The translations under genes were made by a program, and so were the position numbers. Positions 51,940 through 60,086 of a stretch of DNA of 64,000 nucleotides are shown here, one piece after another. The DNA lies in NCBI GenBank assembly GCA_937975915.1, contig CALJTY010000042.1:1-64000 (forward strand), read 5' to 3'. Under the pieces are notes generated by a model. It was not told the DNA's origin and made no database searches. It saw only the letters and a program-made list of their open reading frames with translations. Position 1 is the stretch's first letter. Every line of letters begins with the position of its first letter. Source of the DNA: an uncultured Acidimicrobiaceae bacterium. Lineage in GTDB: Bacteria > Actinomycetota > Acidimicrobiia > Acidimicrobiales > RAAP-2.

Positions 51940-52548
51940 ATGAGTACATCAACTATCGCTGCAGCATTTGGCTGGGCCGGCATAGTTGTAGGACTTCTTC
52001 CTACGTATCAGCAGCTGCAAAGAGCAAGAAAAGTAAGCACCTCAGGGATTGCTATTGATACGTGGTCAATCTTTACGTGGATAAATTTCTACTGGACCGC
52101 CTACGGTCTAGCCCTTCACGGTGTTGAAGTGTGGATTGGTGCGCTAGTCACGTTGCCACTGCAAATAGGTGTTGTCCTTCAGCTTGAACCAAAAAAGAAT
52201 ATAAAGCGAATTCTGGCCACTGGGCTTTTGCTCATTTTGACCTGCTGGCTTCCTACATTTATCTGGGGCTGGAAAATCGGAGTTCTAGGTATTGGCTTAG
52301 TGTCGGTGGTTAATCGAATTCCACAAATCCGCGAATGCATTCGAGAGAAAAATGTGCAGGGCGTTTCAGTCCCAGCATGGCTTTGGGGGAGTGCCTGCAA
52401 CAGTTTGTGGTGTGTTTATTTTGCATTGCAACACGACACTTCAGGACTCATCGTGAACGTAATTGCGGTCCTGTTGAGTTTGTTTATTGCATACTTGGCG
52501 TTTCGTCGCCAGTATCAGTGGGCTAAAGATCACCCAGTCTCGATCTAG
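51940..52548 (+). CDS. Double PQ-loop (SWEET-like) membrane protein, copy 2
   Basis: The 202-residue paralogue of the preceding protein has the same layout: GLLPTYQQLQRARKVSTSGI with WSIFTWINFYWTAYGLAL, then NRIPQIRECIREKNVQGVSV with WLWGSACNSLWCVYFAL. The shared block CWLPTFIWGWKIGVLGIGLV (copy 1 has CAWLPAMIWGWNAGVYGTGF) shows a tandem duplication. TAGTGT lies seven bases before the ATG, so it may also be transcribed on its own. Its TAG stop shares CTAG with the leuD stop. The substrate is unknown. Confidence 0.75.
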   Translation: MSTSTIAAAFGWAGIVVGLLPTYQQLQRARKVSTSGIAIDTWSIFTWINFYWTAYGLALHGVEVWIGALVTLPLQIGVVLQLEPKKNIKRILATGLLLILTCWLPTFIWGWKIGVLGIGLVSVVNRIPQIRECIREKNVQGVSVPAWLWGSACNSLWCVYFALQHDTSGLIVNVIAVLLSLFIAYLAFRRQYQWAKDHPVSI

Positions 52549-53165
52549 CGAAGCGTGTGTCCACTGGCATCAAAAATGCCATTCAGTGTTGGCGAGTGCG
52601 TCTTCTTTTCAAATGTAGTGATTTCATTCTCACGCAGCATGGTGAGACCAATGTCATCCCAGCCATTTAGAAGTCGCTCACGAGTCATTGGGTCAAGGGT
52701 GAATGTTCGCTGCCATCCAGATTCGGCGATTTCAACTGTTAGACGTTCTATATCAATTGTTAGTTGCAACGCAGGGTTGGCTTTCACGAGAGCGTTTAAT
52801 TCTTCGACGTCGCCTGAAGGCAATTCAACTATTACTAGACCTTGCTTCGAAGAGTTGTTCCTAAAGATGTCGCCAAATGATGGAGCAATAATTGCTTCAA
52901 AGCCGTAGTCCATGAGGGCCCACACAGCGTGTTCGCGCGATGAGCCAGTTCCAAAGCGCGGTCCCGCCAGCAATATGGTGGCTCCTTGGAACTGCTCTTG
53001 ATTAAGAACAAATTCTGGACTGTCGCGCCATTCGCTGAAAAGCCCGCGACCAAACCCAGTTCGCTCCACACGCTTTAGCCAGTCTGAAGGGATTATCTGG
53101 TCAGTGTCGACGTCAGAGCGCTCTAGTGGGACGGCGCGACCTTGAATGACGTGAACGGCTTTCAT
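52545..53165 (-). CDS. leuD: 3-isopropylmalate dehydratase small subunit
   Basis: The 206-residue protein has GRAVPLERSDVDTDQIIPSD, FGTGSSREHAVWALMDYGF and IIAPSFGDIFRNNSSKQGL, the swivelling aconitase-type domain. With LeuC it isomerises 2- to 3-isopropylmalate. The ATG overlaps the leuC stop (TAATG). It ends convergent with the second PQ-loop gene in a shared CTAG. Confidence 0.97.
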   Translation of the reverse strand: MKAVHVIQGRAVPLERSDVDTDQIIPSDWLKRVERTGFGRGLFSEWRDSPEFVLNQEQFQGATILLAGPRFGTGSSREHAVWALMDYGFEAIIAPSFGDIFRNNSSKQGLVIVELPSGDVEELNALVKANPALQLTIDIERLTVEIAESGWQRTFTLDPMTRERLLNGWDDIGLTMLRENEITTFEKKTHSPTLNGIFDASGHTLR

Positions 53166-54568
53166 TACGCCACCTCGTCTGGGGTAGCGAAACGACCCTT
53201 GATGGCGCTTGCAGCAGCGACGACGGGAGAAACAAGGTGAGTCCTGCCGCCTCGGCCTTGGCGACCTTCGAAGTTTCTATTTGATGTTGATGCGCTTCTT
53301 TGACCTGGGGTTAATTGATCTGGATTCATACCGAGACACATTGAACAACCTGGTTCGCGCCATTCAAATCCTGCATCGATAAAAATCTTGTCGAGACCTT
53401 CAAGCTCCGCCTGCTTCTTCACGCGGTGCGAACCTGGAACAACAAGAGCGCGAACAGTGGTGGCAACTTTTGATCCTTTAGCCACTGCTGCGGCTTCTCT
53501 TAGATCTTCAATGCGTGAATTTGTGCATGAGCCGATAAAGACCACATCTACGGGGATCTCCTTAATAGGAGTACCGGGCTCGAGGCCCATGTACTCAAGC
53601 GAGCGAGCTGTGGCATCTTTTGAATCAGCGTCGCTGAAGTCATCTGGTGTTGGGACCACACCATCAAGGGCAACGACTTGGGCTGGATTTGTTCCCCACG
53701 TAATAAAAGGAACTAACTCTGAGGCGTCAATGACTACTTCCTTGTCAAATGTTGCGTCATCGTCGCTCGTCAATGTGCGCCAGTACGTGGCGAGTTTTTC
53801 GAATTCTTCGCCGTCTGGCACTCCAGCTCGACCGCGCAAGTAGTCAATGGTTGTTTCGTCAACCGCAACGAGCCCGGCACGAGCGCCAGCTTCAATTGAC
53901 ATGTTGCAGACCGTCATGCGACCTTCCATAGAAAGGTCGCTGATTGCTTCTCCTCGGTATTCAATTACGTATCCAGCTCCGCCACCGGTCCCGAGGGTGC
54001 TGACAATTTTTAGAACAATGTCCTTAGCGCTAACTCCCTTTGGAGCTTTGCCTTTAACCGTGACTGACATAGTCTTAGCTTTTTGCTGGGGGAGCGTCTG
54101 TGTGGCTAGTACGTGTTCGACTTCACTGGTTCCAATTCCGAATGCAAGTGCACCAAAGGCTCCATGAGTCGAGGTGTGTGAGTCTCCACAAACAATTGTC
54201 ATACCAGGCTTAGTGACTCCAAGCTCAGGTCCAATAATGTGCACGATTCCTTGGTTCTCATGGCCTCGTGGGAACAGTGTGATGCCGAACTCCGCACAGT
54301 TCTCATCGAGTGCTTCGAGTTGTCGGCGAGAAATTGGATCATTGACTGGTGTTGAAATGGGATCAGTTGGAACATTGTGGTCTGCGGTTGCGAGTGTGCG
54401 ATCAGGGCGCCTCACTGTTCGGTTACTAAGACGCAGTCCATCGAATGCTTGTGGGCTCGTTACTTCGTGAACGAGGTGAAGGTCAATGTAAATAAGTGTT
54501 GGCTCACCAACTGGCGAAGCGACAACGTGCTCATCCCAGATTTTTTCGAAGAGCGTTTGTTTGCTCAT
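53165..54568 (-). CDS. leuC: 3-isopropylmalate dehydratase large subunit
   Basis: The 467-residue aconitase-family protein carries the [4Fe-4S] cysteines in VVFIGSCTNSRIEDLREAAA and PGCSMCLGMNPDQL, plus TIVCGDSHTSTHGAFGALAF. It catalyses the LeuCD isomerisation in leucine synthesis. Its ATG overlaps the greA stop (TAATG), and leuD follows with another TAATG overlap, so greA-leuC-leuD is a tight operon. Confidence 0.98.
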   Translation of the reverse strand: MSKQTLFEKIWDEHVVASPVGEPTLIYIDLHLVHEVTSPQAFDGLRLSNRTVRRPDRTLATADHNVPTDPISTPVNDPISRRQLEALDENCAEFGITLFPRGHENQGIVHIIGPELGVTKPGMTIVCGDSHTSTHGAFGALAFGIGTSEVEHVLATQTLPQQKAKTMSVTVKGKAPKGVSAKDIVLKIVSTLGTGGGAGYVIEYRGEAISDLSMEGRMTVCNMSIEAGARAGLVAVDETTIDYLRGRAGVPDGEEFEKLATYWRTLTSDDDATFDKEVVIDASELVPFITWGTNPAQVVALDGVVPTPDDFSDADSKDATARSLEYMGLEPGTPIKEIPVDVVFIGSCTNSRIEDLREAAAVAKGSKVATTVRALVVPGSHRVKKQAELEGLDKIFIDAGFEWREPGCSMCLGMNPDQLTPGQRSASTSNRNFEGRQGRGGRTHLVSPVVAAASAIKGRFATPDEVA

Positions 54569-55050
54569 TAACGAATTCCAACAATCTTGACGGTGATCTT
54601 TCCAGCTGGTGCGTCGTACGTTACGTTGTCACCAATGGCTTTTCCGAGGAGTTCTTTTCCGAGAGGTGAAGTTGGCGAGGAAACGAGAACCGAGGGGTCT
54701 TCAGGCTTCTCTTCGATTGATCCAATGAAATAATCCTGGAAGTCATCATCGGAGTCGCCTTCATAGACAATTTGCACGATTGATGCGTACTGCACTGTGC
54801 CGGCATTTTCGTCACGTTCAACGATTTCATGATTTCTGATTACTTGGTCAATTTGGCGAATGCGCGCTTCCATCTTTCCCTGGTGATCCTTGGCGGCGTG
54901 GTAGTCCCCATTTTCAGAAAGGTCGCCAAGTAGTCGTGCGGCCTCAATAACTCGTGCATTTTCGGTACGTCCGACCGTGGTGAGTTCAGTCCACTCAGCC
55001 TTTAACTTCTCGAGTGTCTCTTTGGTAATACGGTGAATTTCGCCGGCCAC
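54568..55050 (-). CDS. greA: Transcription elongation factor GreA
   Basis: The 160-residue protein has the N-terminal coiled coil (LKAEWTELTTVGRTENARVI, DLSENGDYHAAKDHQGKMEA with the acidic tip) and the C-terminal FKBP-like domain (VSSPTSPLGKELLGKAIGDN). It restarts backtracked RNA polymerase by stimulating RNA cleavage. The GTG start has AAGGA seven bases upstream, and TAGAAT further up is a likely -10 box. Heading a leucine operon is an unusual place for greA. Coupling to leuCD by overlapping codons is seen directly. Confidence 0.96.
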   Translation of the reverse strand: MAGEIHRITKETLEKLKAEWTELTTVGRTENARVIEAARLLGDLSENGDYHAAKDHQGKMEARIRQIDQVIRNHEIVERDENAGTVQYASIVQIVYEGDSDDDFQDYFIGSIEEKPEDPSVLVSSPTSPLGKELLGKAIGDNVTYDAPAGKITVKIVGIR

Positions 55051-55168
55051 AATGCATTCCTTAATTGAAGGGAAGCCTTAATTCTACCAATTGCCCTGAA
55101 AAGTCCATTAATGGGTTTGCCATAAGGGCTCTGGAGAGACGAAACTAGAGGAACGCTAGGAGGCGCCT

Positions 55169-56188
55169 ATGAGCAAGAAGCCCTACCGCGTTGCCGTTAT
55201 TGGTGGCGATGGGATTGGACCAGAAGTAACTCAGGCCGCCCTAGACGTTGTCCGTGCCGCCGGTGTTCAGGTTGAAAAAACTGACTATGAGCTGGGTGCT
55301 GCAAGGTATCTAAAAGATGGCTTTGTCCTTGACGACAAGACCCTCGAAGAACTTCGCTCTTATGACGCCATCATGCTTGGTGCAATTGGCCCGGCGATTG
55401 GCGATACTCGAATTCCAGGCGGAGTTCTTGAGCGTGGACTCCTTCTTCGCATGCGCTTCGGATTAGATCTCTACATTAACTACCGACCATTTCGCGGCGT
55501 TCCTGGTTCCATTGCACAAGGTTGCGAATTTGCAATCGTTCGCGAAAACACTGAAGGACCATATGCGGGCGAAGGTGGAGTACTTCGCCACGGCACACCA
55601 TTCGAAATTGCCACACAGGGTTCTGTCAACACTCGCCACGGCGTAGAGCGATGTGTTCGCTACGCCTTTGAGCGTGCCAACAAACTCAGTCGCAAGAAGC
55701 TCACCCTTGTCCACAAGACAAATGTGTTGACCTTCGCTGGAGACCTTTGGTCACGCGTGGTTCGTGAAGTTGGAGCTGAGTACCCAGATGTTGAAGTTGA
55801 TTACAACCACGTTGATGCTGCATGCATCTACCTCGTTGAGAATCCTTCACGTTATGGAATCATCGTGACTGACAATCTCTTCGGAGACATTTTGAGCGAC
55901 CTCGCGGGCGCCGTCTCTGGTGGCATTGGATTCGCCGCTTCTGCAAACCTCGATCCGACAAAGAAGAGCGCATCAATCTTTGAGCCCGTTCATGGTGCTG
56001 CTCACGACATTGTTGGAAAGAATCTTGCGAATCCACTCGCCGCAGTGTCTTCTGCGATTCTTATGCTTGAGCACTTAGGTGAAGTTGAAGCGGCCACTCG
56101 AATCTCTAAGGTCGTGCAAGCCTTTAACGGTGACGTAGCGTCACTGGGAACATCTGGAATTACGAAACAACTAATAGGGGAGCTGTAA
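55169..56188 (+). CDS. leuB: 3-isopropylmalate dehydrogenase
   Basis: The 339-residue decarboxylating dehydrogenase has VAVIGGDGIGPEVTQAALDV, the substrate block ERGLLLRMRFGLDLYINYRP, NTEGPYAGEGG, the metal Asp in VTDNLFGDILSDLAGAVSGG and the NAD segment EPVHGAAHDIVGKNLANPLA. The short length matches actinobacterial LeuB. Tartrate or homoisocitrate dehydrogenases look similar, but the leuA, leuCD and ilvE context supports LeuB. AGGAGG precedes the ATG, and the stop overlaps ilvE (TAATG). Confidence 0.94.
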   Translation: MSKKPYRVAVIGGDGIGPEVTQAALDVVRAAGVQVEKTDYELGAARYLKDGFVLDDKTLEELRSYDAIMLGAIGPAIGDTRIPGGVLERGLLLRMRFGLDLYINYRPFRGVPGSIAQGCEFAIVRENTEGPYAGEGGVLRHGTPFEIATQGSVNTRHGVERCVRYAFERANKLSRKKLTLVHKTNVLTFAGDLWSRVVREVGAEYPDVEVDYNHVDAACIYLVENPSRYGIIVTDNLFGDILSDLAGAVSGGIGFAASANLDPTKKSASIFEPVHGAAHDIVGKNLANPLAAVSSAILMLEHLGEVEAATRISKVVQAFNGDVASLGTSGITKQLIGEL

Positions 56189-57114
56189 TGCCAATTACAC
56201 CAACAAAAAAGATTTGGTTCGACGGTGAACTTGTTGACTGGGAAAAAGCAACTACCCACGTTCTCAGTCACACACTTCACTACGGAACAGGTGCCTTCGA
56301 AGGTATCCGCGCCTACATGACCGACAAGGGTCCAGCTATTTTCCGACTTGAAGAGCACATGGCTCGACTCGCTGCAAGCTGCAAAATTCTCATGATCGAT
56401 CTTCCTTACAGCGTTGAAGAACTCTGCAAGGCCGCGATTGACACCATTAAGGCGAACGATGTGAAGGAGAACACCTACCTTCGACCACTCGTTTACCTCG
56501 GTTACGGAGAAATGGGAATTTTCCCACTCAACTCACCAGTGAACACCATCATTGCGGTGTGGCCATGGGGGGCATACCTCGGAGACCACGGATCTGAAAA
56601 TGGTGTTCGCATGAAGATTTCGTCATGGGCTCGTCACTACCCGAACTCAATGCCAACTGCTTCTAAGACGGTTGGTGGCTACGTGAACTCAAGCCTCGCG
56701 AAGGTTGAAGCGGTGAAGGCTGGCTACGACGAAGCGATCATGCTTGGAACTGACGGGCGCATCTCTGAGTGCACCGGAGAGAACCTGTTTATTGTCAGAA
56801 ATGGCAAAATCATCACTCCGCCTGCTTCTGGTGCTGGCGCCCTGAGTGGCATCACACTCGACAGTGTCGGAAAAATTGCGAGTGACCTCGGTTACGAGCT
56901 CAGCTTCGAATCAATGCGCCGAGACGACCTGTACCTGGCTGATGAAGCATTTCTGTCTGGAACCGCTGCAGAAATTGTTCCAATTTCTTCAGTTGACGAC
57001 CGATTGGTTGGAGACGGCACACCGGGCCCAGTAACAAAGGCAATTCAAAAGACCTATCTTTCAGCGGTACGAGGCGAACTTCCTCAGTACGAAAGCTGGC
57101 TAACTCGGGTCTAA
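56188..57114 (+). CDS. ilvE: Branched-chain amino acid aminotransferase
   Basis: The 308-residue class IV PLP enzyme has HVLSHTLHYGTGAFEGIRAY, TYLRPLVYLGYGEMG, the PLP lysine in TASKTVGGYVNSSLAKVEAV and GRISECTGENLFIVRNGKI. It makes leucine, isoleucine and valine from their 2-keto acids with glutamate. Its start overlaps the leuB stop (TAATG), so both final steps of leucine synthesis are cotranslated. Confidence 0.97.
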   Translation: MPITPTKKIWFDGELVDWEKATTHVLSHTLHYGTGAFEGIRAYMTDKGPAIFRLEEHMARLAASCKILMIDLPYSVEELCKAAIDTIKANDVKENTYLRPLVYLGYGEMGIFPLNSPVNTIIAVWPWGAYLGDHGSENGVRMKISSWARHYPNSMPTASKTVGGYVNSSLAKVEAVKAGYDEAIMLGTDGRISECTGENLFIVRNGKIITPPASGAGALSGITLDSVGKIASDLGYELSFESMRRDDLYLADEAFLSGTAAEIVPISSVDDRLVGDGTPGPVTKAIQKTYLSAVRGELPQYESWLTRV

Positions 57115-57143
57115 CCCGTGCATTAACACCAGAGAGAACGCTC

Positions 57144-57149
57144 TAACCT
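57144..57149 (+). promoter_or_regulatory. -10 box (TAACCT) of the gene at 57156, inside a GCTCT-N5-AGAGC dyad
   Basis: TAACCT lies exactly six bases before ATG 57156. It is centred in a 15-bp dyad (57140-57154), so a repressor could bind right over the promoter. Confidence 0.45.
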
Positions 57150-57155
57150 AGAGCA

Positions 57156-57611
57156 ATGGCTCAACCATCATTTTCACCAGTACCAGCAGCAGGTGAAGTC
57201 CGTTTAACCTCAGAAACTTCCATTCCTGAGATTGGACGCCCTAAAAAAGCAGGGTTGCAACGTCACGCCAGTCATGGCACTGACAAAGGACAAGGAACTC
57301 CAGCTCCAGGTGAAGGTTACGCATTAACAATTACTAAAAATGAGTGTGCCAAGTTGCACTTTGAGAATCACGATGATGCTCATGATGTCGAATGTGGCAT
57401 TGCACTTATTGCCGCCAAGCGCGCAAGTCTTATTGGCCGAGGGCCAACGCTTGGAGATGTTCACGTCGCACTTGACCTTTTTGAACTGCGTTCAGCATCG
57501 CCCATCACCCATGAACAAGTACTCGTGTTTGCCGGACTCGGTCATTCCTACGTCAAGCAGCGCGCTTTTGTTGATTCTGTTTCAAAGTCACAATTAGTAA
57601 CACCAAGCTAA
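57156..57611 (+). CDS. Conserved protein of unknown function
   Basis: The 151-residue protein has a Pro/Gly-rich N-terminal third likely to be disordered, then a compact alpha/beta part. That part begins YALTITKNECAKLHFENHDD and continues GIALIAAKRASLIGRGPTLG and LGHSYVKQRAFVDSV. No signal peptide or membrane segment is seen and no family is recognised. It probably has a leaderless promoter and lies 9 bp before an acyl-CoA dehydrogenase gene, so a link to acyl-CoA metabolism is possible but unproven. Confidence 0.75.
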   Translation: MAQPSFSPVPAAGEVRLTSETSIPEIGRPKKAGLQRHASHGTDKGQGTPAPGEGYALTITKNECAKLHFENHDDAHDVECGIALIAAKRASLIGRGPTLGDVHVALDLFELRSASPITHEQVLVFAGLGHSYVKQRAFVDSVSKSQLVTPS

Positions 57612-57620
57612 GGAATAAAA

Positions 57621-58766
57621 ATGAGTTTCTCACTTAATGAAGAACAACGCGCCTTTCGTGACATGATGCGCGGGTTTGTTGACGAACAGGTCGCACCGAA
57701 CGCTGCACACTATGACCGCGAGCAAGCATTCCCACAGAAGAGTTACGACGCCTGCGTAAAAATGGACCTTCCATCACTGCAGGTTCCAGCTGAATACGGT
57801 GGGGCGGGCGCAGACATGGTCACTCAAGCAATCATGGCTGAAGAGATTTCACGTGGTTGCGCGTCAACAGGTGTAACAATTCTTATTTCGAAGCTCGGCA
57901 TGCTGCCGGTGATGAACTTTGCTTCTGAGGAACTGAAGCATCAGTATCTTCCACGCATTGCCACTGGAGAAATTCAGGCTTCGTACTGTCTTTCGGAAGC
58001 AGATGCGGGATCAGACGTTGCTTCAATGAGAACTCGCGCAGTGAAAGACGGCGACGACTGGATCCTCAATGGTTCAAAGTACTGGATCACTAATGCAGGC
58101 GTCTCAGACACCTACACCGTCTTCGCATCGACTGACCCGTCAGCAAAGGGTCGAGGCATTACCTGCTTCCTCGTAGAAAAAGACTGGCCCGGCGTTTCCT
58201 TCGGCAAGCACGAAGACAAGATGGGCCTTCGTGGTTCGCCAACCAGTGAAGTGATCTTTAGCGACGTGCGCGTTCCTGACTCTCACCGAATTGGTGACAT
58301 TGGACAAGGCTTCACCATTGGTATGCACACGCTTGATCGTTCACGTCCAACTATTGGTGCCCAGGCAGTTGGGATTGCCCAAGCAGCCATTGACTATGCC
58401 GGAAACTACATGAAGGGCCGCAAAGCCTTCGGTGGCACGATTGCTGACTTCCAAGGTCTTCGCTGGATGCTCGCCGAAATGGCAATTCGAACTGAAGCAG
58501 CTCGTGCCATGGTCTATGCAGCATGTGCCGCAATTGATGCAGGTGATCCTGACCAGAATCTCAGCTACCTCGGGGCTGCGGCGAAGTCATTCGCTTCAGA
58601 CACCGCCATGAGTGTCGCTACTGATGCAGTGCAACTCCTTGGGGGCTACGGCTTTACTAAGGACTTCCCGGTGGAGCGCTTTATGCGTGACGCCAAGATC
58701 ACACAGATCTACGAGGGGACGAATCAAATTCAGCGCATTGTTGTAGCGAAACATCTGCTTAAGTAG
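57621..58766 (+). CDS. Acyl-CoA dehydrogenase
   Basis: The 381-residue protein is full length. Signatures are YCLSEADAGSDVASMRTRAV and WITNAGVSDTYTVFA (FAD binding), the substrate loop HKMGLRGSPT-like DKMGLRGSPTSEVIF, and the catalytic Glu in ITQIYEGTNQIQRIVVAKHL. This is the pattern of short- or branched-chain acyl-CoA dehydrogenases (butyryl- or isovaleryl-type), which place a double bond in acyl-CoA and pass electrons to ETF. AAGGAATAAAA precedes the ATG. Confidence 0.95.
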   Translation: MSFSLNEEQRAFRDMMRGFVDEQVAPNAAHYDREQAFPQKSYDACVKMDLPSLQVPAEYGGAGADMVTQAIMAEEISRGCASTGVTILISKLGMLPVMNFASEELKHQYLPRIATGEIQASYCLSEADAGSDVASMRTRAVKDGDDWILNGSKYWITNAGVSDTYTVFASTDPSAKGRGITCFLVEKDWPGVSFGKHEDKMGLRGSPTSEVIFSDVRVPDSHRIGDIGQGFTIGMHTLDRSRPTIGAQAVGIAQAAIDYAGNYMKGRKAFGGTIADFQGLRWMLAEMAIRTEAARAMVYAACAAIDAGDPDQNLSYLGAAAKSFASDTAMSVATDAVQLLGGYGFTKDFPVERFMRDAKITQIYEGTNQIQRIVVAKHLLK

Positions 58767-58770
58767 ATAC

Positions 58771-59331
58771 GTGACTATCTCAATTTCTTCTGCGGAATAT
58801 GTTCGCCGCGGCCTCCTAAAGATCAGCGCCAGTAACGTCCTTGGCGTTATTGACACTCTTGATCTTCGTCCAACAGGAAAAATCAACCCAGTCATTGGAG
58901 TCCCACTTCGCAACCTGCAGCAAAAGCGCGATGTTCAGATGTTCGCATCGACTGCACCAATTGCCGCAGTGAAAGCGGTACTCGAAATCCTTGCACTAGA
59001 GCCAATGGAGCAAATCATTGAGGCGCTTGGCGATAATGCGGAGCTACCTACATTTGATCAAATGTCAGTTGCCATTGACCAGTTGGTTGCTAACGGCTCA
59101 ACGACAGACGACATTGTCGCTCTCATGGCGTTCGCGATTGGTGAAGAATTTCCAGCAGGACCGCACTGTCAAAAACTATTTGAAGAGCGAGCAGAGTTTG
59201 CACTCCCTCAACTTCCTGAAGGTGCGGTTGCAACAACATCATTCTTTACTCCAAAGGTTGTCGATCCAGCCATCAAAGAACAGCGCCAAGCACGTAAAGA
59301 AGCTCAGAAGAAAAAGAAGAAGAGTAACTAG
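58771..59331 (+). CDS. Conserved protein of unknown function with a Lys-rich tail
   Basis: The 186-residue protein starts with GTG four bases after the acyl-CoA dehydrogenase stop. It is mostly helical by eye, with repeated Leu/Ala/Ile patterns (PIAAVKAVLEILALEPMEQI). It ends in a charged tail (EQRQARKEAQKKKKKSN) that could bind RNA, DNA or membranes. No family is recognised. Its stop shares CTAG with the convergent Lgt-like gene. Confidence 0.7.
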   Translation: MTISISSAEYVRRGLLKISASNVLGVIDTLDLRPTGKINPVIGVPLRNLQQKRDVQMFASTAPIAAVKAVLEILALEPMEQIIEALGDNAELPTFDQMSVAIDQLVANGSTTDDIVALMAFAIGEEFPAGPHCQKLFEERAEFALPQLPEGAVATTSFFTPKVVDPAIKEQRQARKEAQKKKKKSN

Positions 59332-60083
59332 TCCGTAGTTTTTGTGCGAAGAGCTTTCAACAGAATCAAAAGGCCAGCAGCACTTAGAACAAGCCCTGCA
59401 ATCTGAACTCCGATTGAGCCGGCGTGCGATTGCTCTCCGAGAAGTAATTTTTCATCGAGAGCGCGAACAATGCCCCAGATCAACATTCCGGCACCAGCAA
59501 TTGCGCCAGGTTGCTTAATGAACTTTGAGCCCACCAGGAGCGACAACCACAAAAGTGCGTCCTCTGCTCCTTGAATGAGTGGGACTGGTACTCGCTTGCC
59601 AACTTGACCGGCGTAGTGAATTCCGAACCACTGGTTCGTTAGATGCCCACCTCCGTCAACCATAAACTGTGGCCCAAGTACTCGCCCGAGCGCCCAACCA
59701 GCAATCAGAGCCGGAACAAGAGCATCAGCAAATGATGCGAGTGACGTTGTTTTCCAGTAACGATGCTTTAGATAGAGGCCAACAGGAATCGCAACTGCAA
59801 TTCCACCAAAGCTCGCCAGTCCACCTTGCCAAACTGCGAACCAGCGCCCCACATTTCCTGAGTAGTAGGACCAGTTGGTGATGATGTTGGCAAAACGAGC
59901 ACCAAGTAGTCCAGCCACAATGATTATTCCGGCGAATACGCCAAAGCGTGTTGGATCAATGCTTGCTCGAATAAGTCTCTTTTCGGCGTAGACATACGTC
60001 ACGTACGCTGCAATTGCGAGTCCCAGCCCATAGATGTGAAATACCAGTGGTCCGATATGAAATGAAGTTGGAAAAGCCGACAC
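59328..60083 (-). CDS. lgt: Prolipoprotein diacylglyceryl transferase-like membrane protein (divergent)
   Basis: The 251-residue protein has about seven helices and the Lgt fold pattern: FHIYGLGLAIAAYVTYVYAE, then NWSYYSGNVGRWFAVWQGGL. The signature region reads GWALGRVLGPQFMVDGGGHL. It keeps the arginine of GRxGN but lacks the Asn, and the usual HPTQLYE segment reads VPVPLIQGAEDALL. So it may be a paralogue with altered activity. True Lgt attaches diacylglycerol to lipoprotein cysteines. The GTG start is three bases after the NlpC/P60 gene stop. Confidence 0.75.
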   Translation of the reverse strand: MSAFPTSFHIGPLVFHIYGLGLAIAAYVTYVYAEKRLIRASIDPTRFGVFAGIIIVAGLLGARFANIITNWSYYSGNVGRWFAVWQGGLASFGGIAVAIPVGLYLKHRYWKTTSLASFADALVPALIAGWALGRVLGPQFMVDGGGHLTNQWFGIHYAGQVGKRVPVPLIQGAEDALLWLSLLVGSKFIKQPGAIAGAGMLIWGIVRALDEKLLLGEQSHAGSIGVQIAGLVLSAAGLLILLKALRTKTTD

Positions 60084-60086
60084 GCT

